Assembly: GCA_036268995.1 (NCBI GenBank) | Contig: DATATB010000026.1 | Span: 61,162 to 125,161, forward strand | DNA: 64,000 bases | Source of the DNA: DATATB01 sp036268995 | Lineage (GTDB): Bacteria; Planctomycetota; Planctomycetia; Pirellulales; PNKZ01 | Direction: 5' to 3' | Shown here: positions 34,870-44,100 of the stretch, piece after piece | Numbering within the stretch: the first letter of the stretch is position 1 | Layout of the letters: each line of letters begins with the position of its first letter | The notes under the pieces: model-generated | What the model was told of the DNA's origin: nothing | What the model saw: only the letters and a program-made list of their open reading frames with translations | Databases searched by the model: none | Position numbers and translations under genes: made by a program

Positions 34870-37785
34870 ATGCCCACGCGCGGCTGGAAGCAACTCGTGA
34901 CCCCGGCATCGAAGCACAAGCGTCGGGCGGCGCCGATCATCGCCTATTCGGAGTTCATGCCGCCGCCGCGGCCGGCCATCAAGCCCTACAGCCAAACCGT
35001 CGATCCGGTGGTCCTTTCCGAAGACGATCCCTGGGGCTGGCACGTCACCGAATATGAAGAAGCCTTCGAGCTTGCCCCCGGGCTGCGGCAGATCGCAGCC
35101 GAGTTGTTGCACTCCCTGTGGCATTTAGGTCATGGCCAGCCGTGCCACGGACTTGCAAAGGCCAAGCTGCAAAACAATCCCTATTGGCCGCCGGAACTCT
35201 GTCGGGCGGGCGCTCCGTCGCAAGAGCGCTATGTGATTATCGCGCCTCTGGCTCTGTCGCGCACGCAGGACGACAAGGGCCGCGTGCGCTGGACGTTGTT
35301 CGGCGGCAGCGAGCAAGGCCCGGCGAAGCCGTTCTGGCGGAGCTTTTTTTCGGCCCCCGGCGTCGAGCGGCCCGAGTCCGAAGCTCTCGACTTTTTTCGC
35401 CGCTTGCTGGCCGGCGCTTATGGCGTCCTGCCGAGCCGTTTGGCCGATTTGCGCCAGGCCGGCCTGCGCATCCTGCCGCAGGGCGAAGACCTGGAGTTTG
35501 CGCATTGGGACGAAGGGCCGCTGCCCAGTTGGGCCGGCCAGTTCGTGCTCAAACCTCGCGAGCCGCTCGACGCGGTGCGCTACCTGCTCACGTTTCGGCC
35601 GTTCGCACGTTTGCCGGCTGCCGTGCGCCGGGCGTACTTGCAAGGCAAGCTGTGCCTGTTGCCGTTCCCCGGCAGCCTCGCGTTTTGGGGAGCGCCGGGC
35701 TATATCAAGCTGGCCGGCGAACTGCCGCTGGCCATGCAGATTCCCCTGCTGCACGCGATCGAACGCCATGCCGCGCCGCGCGGATTACGCGTGCCGCAGT
35801 CGGGCTGGATGCACGAACCGCATCCGCGCGCTCCCAAGCCGGCCGAGCACCTCGGCCCCTTCCGCAATTGCTACAAACGCACGCACCGCTGGGCCCGCAT
35901 CCACCGCTACGAAGACGAGCTGACCGTCAAAGACGGCGAAGATCACGTCGCCCACGTGCTGTTCAGCACTTCGCCCGCCGATCTCGGGCTGTACGACAAG
36001 CCCATGGCCCGCAACGCGCAGCTTTGGACGCCGGACCATCGGCTGCTGCTCGACGGCCCGCACGCGGCTCGGCCGCAACTGCTCTCCGCGGCCGAGAAGG
36101 TGGCCGAAGGCGGGATGTTCGGCTATCGGTTTCTGTTTCCGGCGATGCAAGCCGGCGGACACGAAGTGTATTGGCACCGCCCGCTCGTGGCCTGGCTGCC
36201 GCCGGACGGTAAGCCCGAGCCCGAACTACTGACCGATGCGCCGCTGGGCTATCTGACCGCATATCGAGCAGGAAAAGTGAAGCCTGAAAAGCCCGTCGTC
36301 GAGCTTTGGCCGCGGTTGCTCGCGCGGCCGGCCCACCAGACGGCCATCACGGTCTTCGATCGCCAGCACGATCAGCGTTATCACCGCACGACCAACAACG
36401 TGCGCAAGCTGCTCGACACGCATTCCATCCTCGGCGGCCGGCCGCTGGAGCGAAGCTTTGCCCGGCAGTTGCTGACGCTGCCCAAGGGCCTGTCGCTGGA
36501 CAAGTGGCTGGCCGAATTGCCGGACAAAGCGGCGCACGCCCCAGCCGGGCGCGAACTGGCCGCCGAGCTGACAGCGACCCTCGAGCCGGAGCGCACCCGC
36601 GCCCGCAAGCCGACTTCGCTCACCTTTCGCCGCACCGCGTTGCGGTCGTTCGAAAAGGAATACTGGAACATCATCGCCGAGCTTTCAACCGGCAAATATC
36701 GCAACAAGGACAACGCCGACTGCGTGCTCGATCCGGTCACGCAAGCCCGGCTCGACCATCACCAGCGCGATCTGGACGCCTTGGGCGACTTTTTGCTGGA
36801 GTATTACCGCCGCACGTTCAAGCGGCTGGGCGGCAGCCGCAGCGTGTGGATCGGCGAACTGCCGTTCCATTGGCAAACCGATTTTGACTACGGCTGGTCC
36901 GGCGGTTGGCTGGGCAATCGCCGCAAGCAACTCCGCGAACGCGACCTGGTGGTGATGATCCCCGGCCGCGATCGTTCGCGGGCAATTGTCATGGCCGACC
37001 ACTACGACACGGCCTATATGGAAGACGAGTTCGGCTATTCGCACGGCGGCGGCGGTCCGCGCCTGGCGGCCGCCGGCGCCGACGACAATCATTCGGCCAC
37101 CGCCACGCTGATGCTCGGCGCTCCCGTGTTCTGGGAGTTGAGCCAGGCTGGCCGCCTGGAGTGCGACGTGTGGCTGGTTCACTTGACGGGCGAGGAATTT
37201 CCCGCCGATTGCCTAGGCGCTCGGCAGCTCTGCCAGCAACTGCTGGCCGGAGGGCTCGATTTGCAATCGGTCACCGGCCGCCAGCGCCGGCTCCGCGACG
37301 TGCGGGTCGATGGCGTGTACGTGCTCGACATGGTCGCGCACAACAACGATCGCGACCGCGACGTGTTTCAGATTTGCCCCGGCACGAGCCGCCAGTCGAT
37401 GTGGCTGGCCTGGCAGGCGCACATGGCTGGCGACACCTGGAATGCGCTGGCGCCCACGTGGAACCAGAAGCCCGGCCGCCGCGGCAAGTCGCGCGGCCGC
37501 CGCAGCGCCGATGCGCGCACACTACCGGATACAGCCCTGCACCCGCAGCTCTCAGGCGAGGTCCGTCCCGCCTATGATCCGCGGAGCACGCTGTTCAACA
37601 CCGACGGACAGATTTTTTCGGACGCCGGCGTGCCAGTCGTGTTGTTCATGGAGAACTACGACATCAACCGGCACGGTTATCACGACACGCAGGACACGCT
37701 GGCGAACATCGATCTCGACTACGGCTCCGCAGTCGCCGCCATCGCCATCGAGGCGGTAGCGCGCGCGGCGGGAAGCCGGAAATGA
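34870..37785 (+). CDS. Large M28-type zinc peptidase-like protein
   Basis: A 971-residue protein. The C-terminal 350 residues carry the M28 dinuclear-zinc aminopeptidase features: VMADHYDTAYMED, AAGADDNHSATATLM, LTGEEFPADCLGARQ, the VYVLDMVAHNN region and HDTQDTLANID near the end. The N-terminal 600 residues have no recognised domain and no signal peptide. ATG at 34870 follows GAGAG. The length, nearly three times a plain M28 enzyme, makes the large N-terminal region the unusual part. Cytoplasmic location is inferred. The gene is convergent with the DUF3365 gene, with a hairpin between them. Confidence 0.87.
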   Translation: MPTRGWKQLVTPASKHKRRAAPIIAYSEFMPPPRPAIKPYSQTVDPVVLSEDDPWGWHVTEYEEAFELAPGLRQIAAELLHSLWHLGHGQPCHGLAKAKLQNNPYWPPELCRAGAPSQERYVIIAPLALSRTQDDKGRVRWTLFGGSEQGPAKPFWRSFFSAPGVERPESEALDFFRRLLAGAYGVLPSRLADLRQAGLRILPQGEDLEFAHWDEGPLPSWAGQFVLKPREPLDAVRYLLTFRPFARLPAAVRRAYLQGKLCLLPFPGSLAFWGAPGYIKLAGELPLAMQIPLLHAIERHAAPRGLRVPQSGWMHEPHPRAPKPAEHLGPFRNCYKRTHRWARIHRYEDELTVKDGEDHVAHVLFSTSPADLGLYDKPMARNAQLWTPDHRLLLDGPHAARPQLLSAAEKVAEGGMFGYRFLFPAMQAGGHEVYWHRPLVAWLPPDGKPEPELLTDAPLGYLTAYRAGKVKPEKPVVELWPRLLARPAHQTAITVFDRQHDQRYHRTTNNVRKLLDTHSILGGRPLERSFARQLLTLPKGLSLDKWLAELPDKAAHAPAGRELAAELTATLEPERTRARKPTSLTFRRTALRSFEKEYWNIIAELSTGKYRNKDNADCVLDPVTQARLDHHQRDLDALGDFLLEYYRRTFKRLGGSRSVWIGELPFHWQTDFDYGWSGGWLGNRRKQLRERDLVVMIPGRDRSRAIVMADHYDTAYMEDEFGYSHGGGGPRLAAAGADDNHSATATLMLGAPVFWELSQAGRLECDVWLVHLTGEEFPADCLGARQLCQQLLAGGLDLQSVTGRQRRLRDVRVDGVYVLDMVAHNNDRDRDVFQICPGTSRQSMWLAWQAHMAGDTWNALAPTWNQKPGRRGKSRGRRSADARTLPDTALHPQLSGEVRPAYDPRSTLFNTDGQIFSDAGVPVVLFMENYDINRHGYHDTQDTLANIDLDYGSAVAAIAIEAVARAAGSRK

Positions 37786-37798
37786 AATTATGAAGTAT

Positions 37799-37863
37799 GA
37801 ATGCGGAATGATGAATGGAAGCTGGCGCCAGCCTCCGGCATTCATCATTCATCATTCCGCATT
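37799..37863. repeat. Heptamer-period hairpin between convergent genes
   Basis: GAATGCGGAATGATGAATG pairs with a right arm made of CATTCAT and CATTCCGCATTC words around a GGCGCCAGCC centre. It lies between the convergent M28 and DUF3365 genes. The same words recur at 62 kb. Confidence 0.8.
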
Positions 37864-37879
37864 CATCATTTGCCTTGGG

Positions 37880-38449
37880 CTACTTGCTCTTCTGCTCGGC
37901 GGCCGGCTTCGCTGGCGGATTCGTTTCCAGCGGCAGGGTGTAGGCCAGTGCCCCGACGACCTTCTTGCCTTTAAAGTTGTCGTGGCACATCACGCACTTG
38001 TCCATGACCATCGGCAGCACGGTGGCGGCCCGCAGGTAGCGTTTGCCGTCCATGGTGTCGATCTTTTCGTAGTATTCCTTGCCGGCCAGGACCTGCTTGA
38101 TTGCCGTGCGCTCGAAATCATCCTGCGGCTTGTTCTCGTCGTTGAGCGGCTCGCCCAGCCCGTCCAGCAGCCGCACTTCGTGCCAGCCCTTTGACTTCAT
38201 GTTCTCAAACAGCACCTTGAAGGCTTCGCCGGCCGGCAGGTCGGACGATTCTTCGACATAGTGCTTCGTGATTAGCACGATGGCCGTCTTGTAGATGTCG
38301 TCCAGCAGCTTCACTTCGCGGCGTGCCCGTTCGACTGCCCGCTCTTCGGTCGGATCGGCGGCCGAGAGCGTTGCCAGGGTCATCGTACCGATCGTGGCCC
38401 CGACGATGGCCGTCAGCGTCAAACAAGCAGCCCATAACGACTTACGCAT
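37880..38449 (-). CDS. DUF3365 haem-binding secreted protein
   Basis: A 189-residue exported protein. It has a signal peptide (about 1-30, ending LATLSAAD), a helical sensor-like middle with KTAIVLITKHYVEESSDLPAGEAF, and a C-terminal c-type haem site CVMCH within KCVMCHDNFKGKKVVGALAYTLPL. That combination is the DUF3365/Tll0287-like fold. Family members are thought to be redox or haem-based sensors; the role here is unknown. ATG at 38449 starts the signal peptide; an upstream ATG at 38503 adds a leader without a ribosome site. Confidence 0.88.
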   Translation of the reverse strand: MRKSLWAACLTLTAIVGATIGTMTLATLSAADPTEERAVERARREVKLLDDIYKTAIVLITKHYVEESSDLPAGEAFKVLFENMKSKGWHEVRLLDGLGEPLNDENKPQDDFERTAIKQVLAGKEYYEKIDTMDGKRYLRAATVLPMVMDKCVMCHDNFKGKKVVGALAYTLPLETNPPAKPAAEQKSK

Positions 38450-38626
38450 TACATCACCCTCATGATTCTTGGCCAGGAGCAACGCTGCCCATAAAGAGGA
38501 CAACTATATCCACAATTCGCTCCAGCTTAGATTCGTTTCAGGCAATGTCAAGCAATTCGCCGAGAAAAAAACACGCCGGTTGGCTGCGTCATTTCGCCGA
38601 GCCAGCGAAGCCCAGTCGGCCGAGCG

Positions 38627-39139
38627 TCAGAGCGGCGCGTATCGGAATTGAATTGCGGTGATGCGAGGGGCTTCGCTGCACACAACGTCGCCGGTTGGAG
38701 CGACTTCGACCACGGTAATGACGCCAGCCGGGAGGTCGACGGGCTTGGATGATTCTCGAAGGAAATTCGCGACGGGTTCATCGCGCAGGGCGGAACTGGC
38801 CAGCGAGATGCATCCGCCTTGTAACGTCTTGATGACCTCCGCTGCTGGCGGGTCGGTGCAATAGACGATGGTCTTCCCATAGAATCGCGGCGCAATACCA
38901 GCCGCCAGCGCTTTCGCTGAATCTGCGTCCGGCTGCAGCGCTTCATTCAGCGACAACGTCGTTTCGTGAACAGATGCGGAGTCGGCAACGAGGATTGGAG
39001 TGGCTTTCGGTTTCCCGCGGGTGCCGGATGTCGCGATCAAAGCGATTATTGCGACCGCTACGGCGATCGCACCAGCGGCGACAATGGCGACTACCACAGC
39101 CGTCGTTCGTTTTCGGCTAGGAATAGGCGTCCGGACCAT
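38627..39139 (-). CDS. Hypothetical protein with N-terminal membrane anchor
   Basis: A 170-residue protein. There is a basic N-terminus (VRTPIPSRKRT), one long hydrophobic Ala/Val/Ile helix (about 13-36) and an outside domain of about 130 residues including CTDPPAAEVIKTLQGGCIS, which has two cysteines, and a final VVCSEAPRITAIQFRYAPL strand. I do not recognise a family. The single-anchor topology suggests a periplasmic or surface domain. It is separated from neighbours by about 110-180 bases and likely has its own promoter. Confidence 0.7.
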   Translation of the reverse strand: MVRTPIPSRKRTTAVVVAIVAAGAIAVAVAIIALIATSGTRGKPKATPILVADSASVHETTLSLNEALQPDADSAKALAAGIAPRFYGKTIVYCTDPPAAEVIKTLQGGCISLASSALRDEPVANFLRESSKPVDLPAGVITVVEVAPTGDVVCSEAPRITAIQFRYAPL

Positions 39140-39253
39140 TTGCCCTTTGGCTTACAACAAAGGCTGCGAGCGACTCGCGCGGCAATGCGCAGTGCTCGAC
39201 CATTTTCCGATTCCGCATGCCCACGAAGCGTGGGTATGGCACCCGGCTGCATA

Positions 39254-39754
39254 CTAACCATTCGTGTCTGCTCGGGAAGCCATTTCCTCGCGGAATTCGA
39301 GGTAACTGTCCCAGAGGCTGAGCATTCTCAGGACTTGGTCCGTCAGCGTGAGAATTTCCTCGTTCCTGTCCCGCTCGGCTGCCGCCGCGCACTCGTGCAT
39401 GAGCGCGCGCAGCCGTGGAATTTCTGCGGCCGCGCCTAGCTCGGATGCGGTGAGGTGTGGCGCGTTTTCAAGAAACCCGTCAAGCAGGATGTCAAAGCAA
39501 AGAAACGAATAGACAAAACTAGAGAACTTCCACAGCTTCCCATCGGTTGTCGAGCACCAGCTCTGATCGATTGGTCCCGTGCCGTCAAGGCCGAGTTCGC
39601 GTAATGGGCAGTCCTCCAAGCACTCAACGAACGCAAGCAGAAACATTTTAGCCGGATGGGCGCCGTCGAGATTGAAGACAGGCTGATTCAATTCGATGAT
39701 GCGCATTGGCGCGTCCCAACTGGGTAGGTGCAGATCAATTGCTTGGGGCCTCAA
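39254..39754 (-). CDS. Hypothetical soluble protein
   Basis: A 166-residue cytoplasmic protein with a strand-rich start (MRIIELNQPVFNLDG), a helical middle (CFDILLDGFLENAPHLTASELGAAAEIPRL) and an amphipathic C-terminal helix. I do not recognise a family; the pattern is like small immunity or housekeeping hypotheticals. The TTG at 39754 has GGAGG nine bases upstream; the ATG at 39706 is the alternative and has no clear ribosome site. GC content is lower than in surrounding genes. Confidence 0.6.
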   Translation of the reverse strand: MRPQAIDLHLPSWDAPMRIIELNQPVFNLDGAHPAKMFLLAFVECLEDCPLRELGLDGTGPIDQSWCSTTDGKLWKFSSFVYSFLCFDILLDGFLENAPHLTASELGAAAEIPRLRALMHECAAAAERDRNEEILTLTDQVLRMLSLWDSYLEFREEMASRADTNG

Positions 39755-39797
39755 CCAAGTGCACCTCCAAGACGGACCGGACTCAAAAAGTGCGCAT

Positions 39798-39819
39798 AAT
39801 AATGTACTAAATAATGTAC
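39798..39819. promoter_or_regulatory. Direct repeat of AATAATGTAC in AT-rich leader
   Basis: Two exact copies of AATAATGTAC start 12 bases apart (39798-39807 and 39810-39819) in an AT-rich patch about 45 bases upstream of the hypothetical gene at 39254-39754. Spacing of about one helical turn is what a dimeric regulator would use. It may be an operator or part of the promoter; no regulator is known. Confidence 0.4.
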
Positions 39820-39925
39820 ACTTAAAAGCTGCTCATGGGCCAGCGGTATGGCAATCTGGCAACGGCAGCCACGCACGCGCTCGGCGGGGCCAGGATCCAG
39901 AAACCGCGAGAAATGAACACAATCG

Positions 39926-40456
39926 TTACTTTTTCTCGGGAAACTGCTCGCGCAGGAAGCGCTCGATTCCCGGCATCACCGGCCGCATGGCGCCGGTCGC
40001 GCCGGTGTCGGTGAGGCGGGCGAGCCCGCAGTTGGGGGCGATCAGCAGCAGGGCGGTGTGCTCGCCGTTGGAGAACTCGAGCCCGTACTTCCACTCGGGC
40101 TTGCAATCCTTGTCCGGGCCGGACCAATCGAAGCTGGTGTCGTTCACCAGGCTCTGGCGCACGTGGCTGAAGCCCGGCTGATTGGTCACGTCCTTTTCGG
40201 CCAGCACGCTCAAGTGCTCGCCGCCGACCATCAGCCGCTCGAGGTGTTCGGCGCCTGCCTTGTTGTCGGTGGGAGCCAGCAGCATGGCATTGACCAGCGG
40301 CGCGTTCATCATTAACTGCGCGTTGTACCCGCCCCACAACTCGATCGGCCGCCGCTGGAGCCGGGCATAATAGAACTGAGTATAGGCGGCCGCCGCCACT
40401 CCCAGCACCAGCATAGTCAGAATCGCGTACTTGCCCGGGATGGTACGAGCTTCCAT
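39926..40456 (-). CDS. Hypothetical membrane-anchored protein
   Basis: A 176-residue protein. After MEARTIPGKY comes one membrane helix (about 11-29) and then an outside domain with RRPIELWGGYNAQLM, LERLMVGGEHLSV and a C-terminal ALLLIAPNCGLARLTDTGATGAMRP segment. I do not recognise a family. ATG at 40456 has GGAG eight bases upstream; an earlier in-frame start at 40540 runs through the GTGAAAA repeat and is not credible. It lies downstream of mpg on the same strand, with the repeat between. Confidence 0.7.
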   Translation of the reverse strand: MEARTIPGKYAILTMLVLGVAAAAYTQFYYARLQRRPIELWGGYNAQLMMNAPLVNAMLLAPTDNKAGAEHLERLMVGGEHLSVLAEKDVTNQPGFSHVRQSLVNDTSFDWSGPDKDCKPEWKYGLEFSNGEHTALLLIAPNCGLARLTDTGATGAMRPVMPGIERFLREQFPEKK

Positions 40457-40473
40457 TAGCACAACTCCAGGGG

Positions 40474-40580
40474 AAGTGAAAAGTGAAAAGTGAAAAGTGA
40501 AAAGTGACGGAAAGCAAGCAGAGTCAGCGCGGCGTTCCAACCGCTCCTACTTTTCACTTTCCACTTTTCACTTTTCACTT
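40474..40580. repeat. Inverted GTGAAAA heptamer arrays
   Basis: Four or five GTGAAAA heptamers (40474-40507) face an inverted array of TTTTCAC heptamers (about 40550-40580), with about 42 bases between. They would form a long AT-rich stem. The right array runs into the mpg gene and supplies its last codons and stop. Confidence 0.85.
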
Positions 40581-41128
40581 CGTTTCCCGCTCACAAACGC
40601 ATTGCCTGCTTCGTAAAATCGCCAGTCGAGCTCGACAGCGCGCGTGATGCCGATGCGCCGGCTGCGGGCCACGACCGGCTCGGGCCCGGCGGCGGGCCGA
40701 AGTTTGAGTCGCCGGCCAATCGGCAGGTGGTTGAAACTCATGTCGATCCCGAATGCCTGGCACAATCGCCCCGGCCCGGAGCATAACTGCTTGATTTCCG
40801 ACGTGCCGCGGCGCTGGCTCATCAGCCTTAATCCGCGCGTCGGCTCGATCGCGCGGATAATCACGGCGCCGTACCCATCGCGCTCGGTAGTAAAGTTCAG
40901 GCAGAAGTGCATGCCGTAAATCAAGAAGACATAGACATGGGCATAGGTCTCGCGAAATCCCGCCGTTTGATGCCGCCGCATGACGAAGTGGCTGGCCGCG
41001 TCGGTCGTGTAGGCCTCGGTCTCGACGATCTTGCCTTCGCACCGCCCGACGATCAGCTCGGTGCCGATCAGATCCCGGGCCACTTCCAACGTATCGCGGG
41101 CGAAGAATTCGGGGTCGAGATAGGACAT
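40568..41128 (-). CDS. mpg: 3-methyladenine DNA glycosylase
   Basis: A 186-residue alkyladenine glycosylase of the AAG/MPG family, which removes alkylated and deaminated purines. Motifs: ARDLIGTELIV, KIVETEAYTTDAASHF (with the catalytic Glu), YVFLIYGMHFCLNF, GAVIIRAIEPTRGL and CSGPGRLCQAFGID. Length is normal. ATG at 41128 starts the conserved MSYLDPEFFARDTLEVARDL; a GTG at 41158 would extend into a tandem repeat. The final codons Ser-Glu-Lys and the stop are encoded by a heptamer repeat. It follows purL by 66 bases and is probably in one operon with tyrA and purL. Confidence 0.95.
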   Translation of the reverse strand: MSYLDPEFFARDTLEVARDLIGTELIVGRCEGKIVETEAYTTDAASHFVMRRHQTAGFRETYAHVYVFLIYGMHFCLNFTTERDGYGAVIIRAIEPTRGLRLMSQRRGTSEIKQLCSGPGRLCQAFGIDMSFNHLPIGRRLKLRPAAGPEPVVARSRRIGITRAVELDWRFYEAGNAFVSGKRSEK

Positions 41129-41190
41129 CGGAATTCTCACGAATTCCGCTACCGTCACCAGGTCGTCGGAATTCTCACGAATTCCGCTAC
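41129..41190. repeat. 38-bp tandem duplication with EcoRI-type hairpin
   Basis: A 25-base word (core GGAATTC-TCAC-GAATTCC, itself a hairpin) occurs at 41128-41152 and again at 41166-41190, a 38-base period. The duplication lies between the purL stop and the mpg start, so it separates their translation. Confidence 0.8.
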
Positions 41191-41194
41191 TCGG

Positions 41195-44100
41195 TCACCA
41201 GCGCAGCGGCTTTTGCCAGGCTTCCTGCAAGGTTCCCAGCTCGGCCGACACCACCAGCGGGGCACGGATCTCGAACTTATCGTGGTCCACGTCCACGGGC
41301 GCCGGAATGCCCACGATCTCCAGCCGGCCCGTATCGACCACCTCGCCGACTAAGGCATGCGGCACGCCGGCCAGCGCCTGCTCGAAAGCCTCGCGAGCCT
41401 CAGGCAAAACTTCGCACAAAAATCGGGTGTTCGATTCGCTGAACAGCAGGATCGCCGCTGCATGGCTCACACTGGCCAGGCCGTGCAGCTCTTCGCCGGG
41501 TACCAGCGGCGCCAACTGCTGCAAGCGCTCGGCCGCCGCTTCGTCCAGGTCGATCGCATGCGGCACCTGGCCCAGGAAGATGCGCGCGCCCAAAGCGCCG
41601 GCAAAGGCCATTTCGGCCGCGGCCACGGCCAGTCCGCCTTCGCTCAGATCGTGGCAAGCCCGCACCAGGCCGGCATCGATGGCCGCGTGCAAGGCCATGA
41701 ACGTGGCCTTGGCGACCGTCGGATCGACCTGTGGAACGCGGCCGCCGGCGAGCCCCTCGACCAGCGAGAAATGCGAACCGCCCAGTTCGTCGCGCGTCAC
41801 GCCGACCTGGTACAGGTAATTGCCGGCGCTTTTCAGATCCATCGTCACGGCCCGGCCGACGTCGTCGATCTGCCCCAAGGCGCTGATCAAGAGCGAGGGC
41901 GGAATCGCGATCGAACGGCGCTGGCCGCCGGCATCGGCGTAGCGGAATTCGTTGTTCAAGCTGTCCTTGCCGCTGATAAAAGGCGTGCCCAGCGCGATGG
42001 CCAACTCCTGGCAAGCCAGGGCCGCCCGCACCAGCGAGCCGAGCGTCTCGGACCGCTCGCAATCGCCCCAGCAGAAATTGTCGAGAATGGCGATCCTCTG
42101 CGGATCGGCGCCCACGGCCACGCAGTTGCGCAGGGCCTCGTCGATCGCGCTTGCGGCCATGTGATGCGTGTCGAAGTCGCCATAACGCGGGTTCATGCCG
42201 CACGACACGACCAGCCCGCGGCGCGAACCGAGCACCGGCCGCAGCACGGCCGCGTCGCCGGGGCCGGAATTCGTGGCACCCACGAGCGGCTTGACTACGC
42301 TGCCGCCTTGCACCTCGTGATCGTATTGCCGGATGATCCATTCCTTGCTCGCCACGTTCAGCGAGCCGAGGATGCGCAGCAACTCGTCAGTGTAGTCCCA
42401 ATGAAATTTGTCGGGCAGCGACAGCGCGGCCGGTGGCGGTGGCTCATAGCGGGCCTCACGCACCACGGGCGGCCGTCCACCGTGCAGGAACTGCATGTCC
42501 AAATCGGCCACGCGGACTTCGTCGTAATGCAGCTCGAGCCGGCCGGTGGGTACGAAGCGGCCGATGATCGTGGCTTCGACGCTTTCGCTCTCGCACAGCT
42601 CCGAGAACTCCGGCCAGTTGGGCGGCGGCACTGAGAGCACCATCCGCTCTTGCGCTTCGCTGATCCAGATTTCGGTGTACGACAGCCCGTCGTATTTCAG
42701 CGGCACGCGATCGAGCCAGACTTCGGCCCCGATCATCTCGCCCATCTCGCCCACGGCGCTGGAGAAACCGCCGGCGCCGCAATCGGTGATGGCGCTGTAC
42801 AGCCCGCGATCGCGAGCGGCCAGGATCACGTCCTCGAGCATCTTCTCAGTGATCGCGTTGCCGATCTGCACGGCCCCGCCCGAGACGTGCTCGCTTTCGC
42901 TGGTCAACTCGGCCGAGCTGAACGTGGCGCCGTGGATGCCGTCGCGGCCGGTGCGCCCGCCCACGGCCACGATGTAGTCGCCCGGCTGGGACTCTTTGAA
43001 CGACTTGTCGCGCGGCAGCAGCCCCACATTGCCGCAGTACACCAGCGGATTGCCCAGGTAGCGCGGATCAAAGTACACGGCGCCATTCACGGTCGGAATG
43101 CCCATCCGGTTGCCATAATCGCGCACGCCGGAGACCACGCCCTTCATCACGCGCTTGGGATGCAGCACACCGGAGGGCAGGCCTTCGGCCGGCGTGTCGG
43201 GCGGAGCGAAGCAAAAGACGTCAGTATTGCACACCGGCTTGGCGCCCAAGCCGGTGCCCATTGGATCGCGGATCACGCCGCCCAGTCCGGTGTTTGCCCC
43301 GCCGTACGGCTCCAGGGCCGAAGGATGGTTGTGCGTTTCGACTTTGAACACCACGTTGTACTCGTCGTCGAACCGCACGACGCCGGCGTTGTCCTTGAAC
43401 ACGCTGACGCACCAATCGTCGTCGCCCAGCCGGCCGCGGATCGTTTGCGTGGCGGCGAAAATCGTTTCCTTGAGCATGTTGTCAAAATGCCGCTCCCCCT
43501 CCGGACCGACATAGCGGACGCGGCCGGCCAGCGTCTTATGGCTGCAATGTTCGCTCCAGGTCTGAGCGATCGTTTCCAGTTCGGCGTCGGTCGGATCGCG
43601 CTGGAGCCGACGATAGTAGTCGGCGATGGTCCGCATCTCGGCCAGGCTCAGATACAACTGCTGCTGGCGGCTCATGCGCTCCAGTGCCGCGTCGTCCAGC
43701 TCGCGCAGCGGCACGGTGACCAATTCAAAGCGGTAGGCCGAGCCGTGCTCGAGCTGCTCCCACTCGAGCGGACCGACGATCACCTGCTCGATCGCCCCGT
43801 TGGACAGAATTTTGGTCGAGAGCAGTTGCAGCGCCTCGTCGCCCAGCGGGCCGAACCAGTATTTCGAGAGCGTGCGCAGGCGCTGGGCCGGCAGTTCCAG
43901 ATCTTCGATGGCCGCCAGCGCGCTTTGCGCCACGGGGTCCATGACGCCGGGTCGCGGCAGCACGTGCACCAGCCGCTCGAAACCTTGCGGCGGCCGGCTG
44001 AGCGAGGGCTCGCCGGGCCGGCCGATCACCGCCCGTTCCACGATCGGGTCGACCAGCAGTTGGCTGGCAATCCGCGTCACGGCCGCCTCATCGAGCGGGC

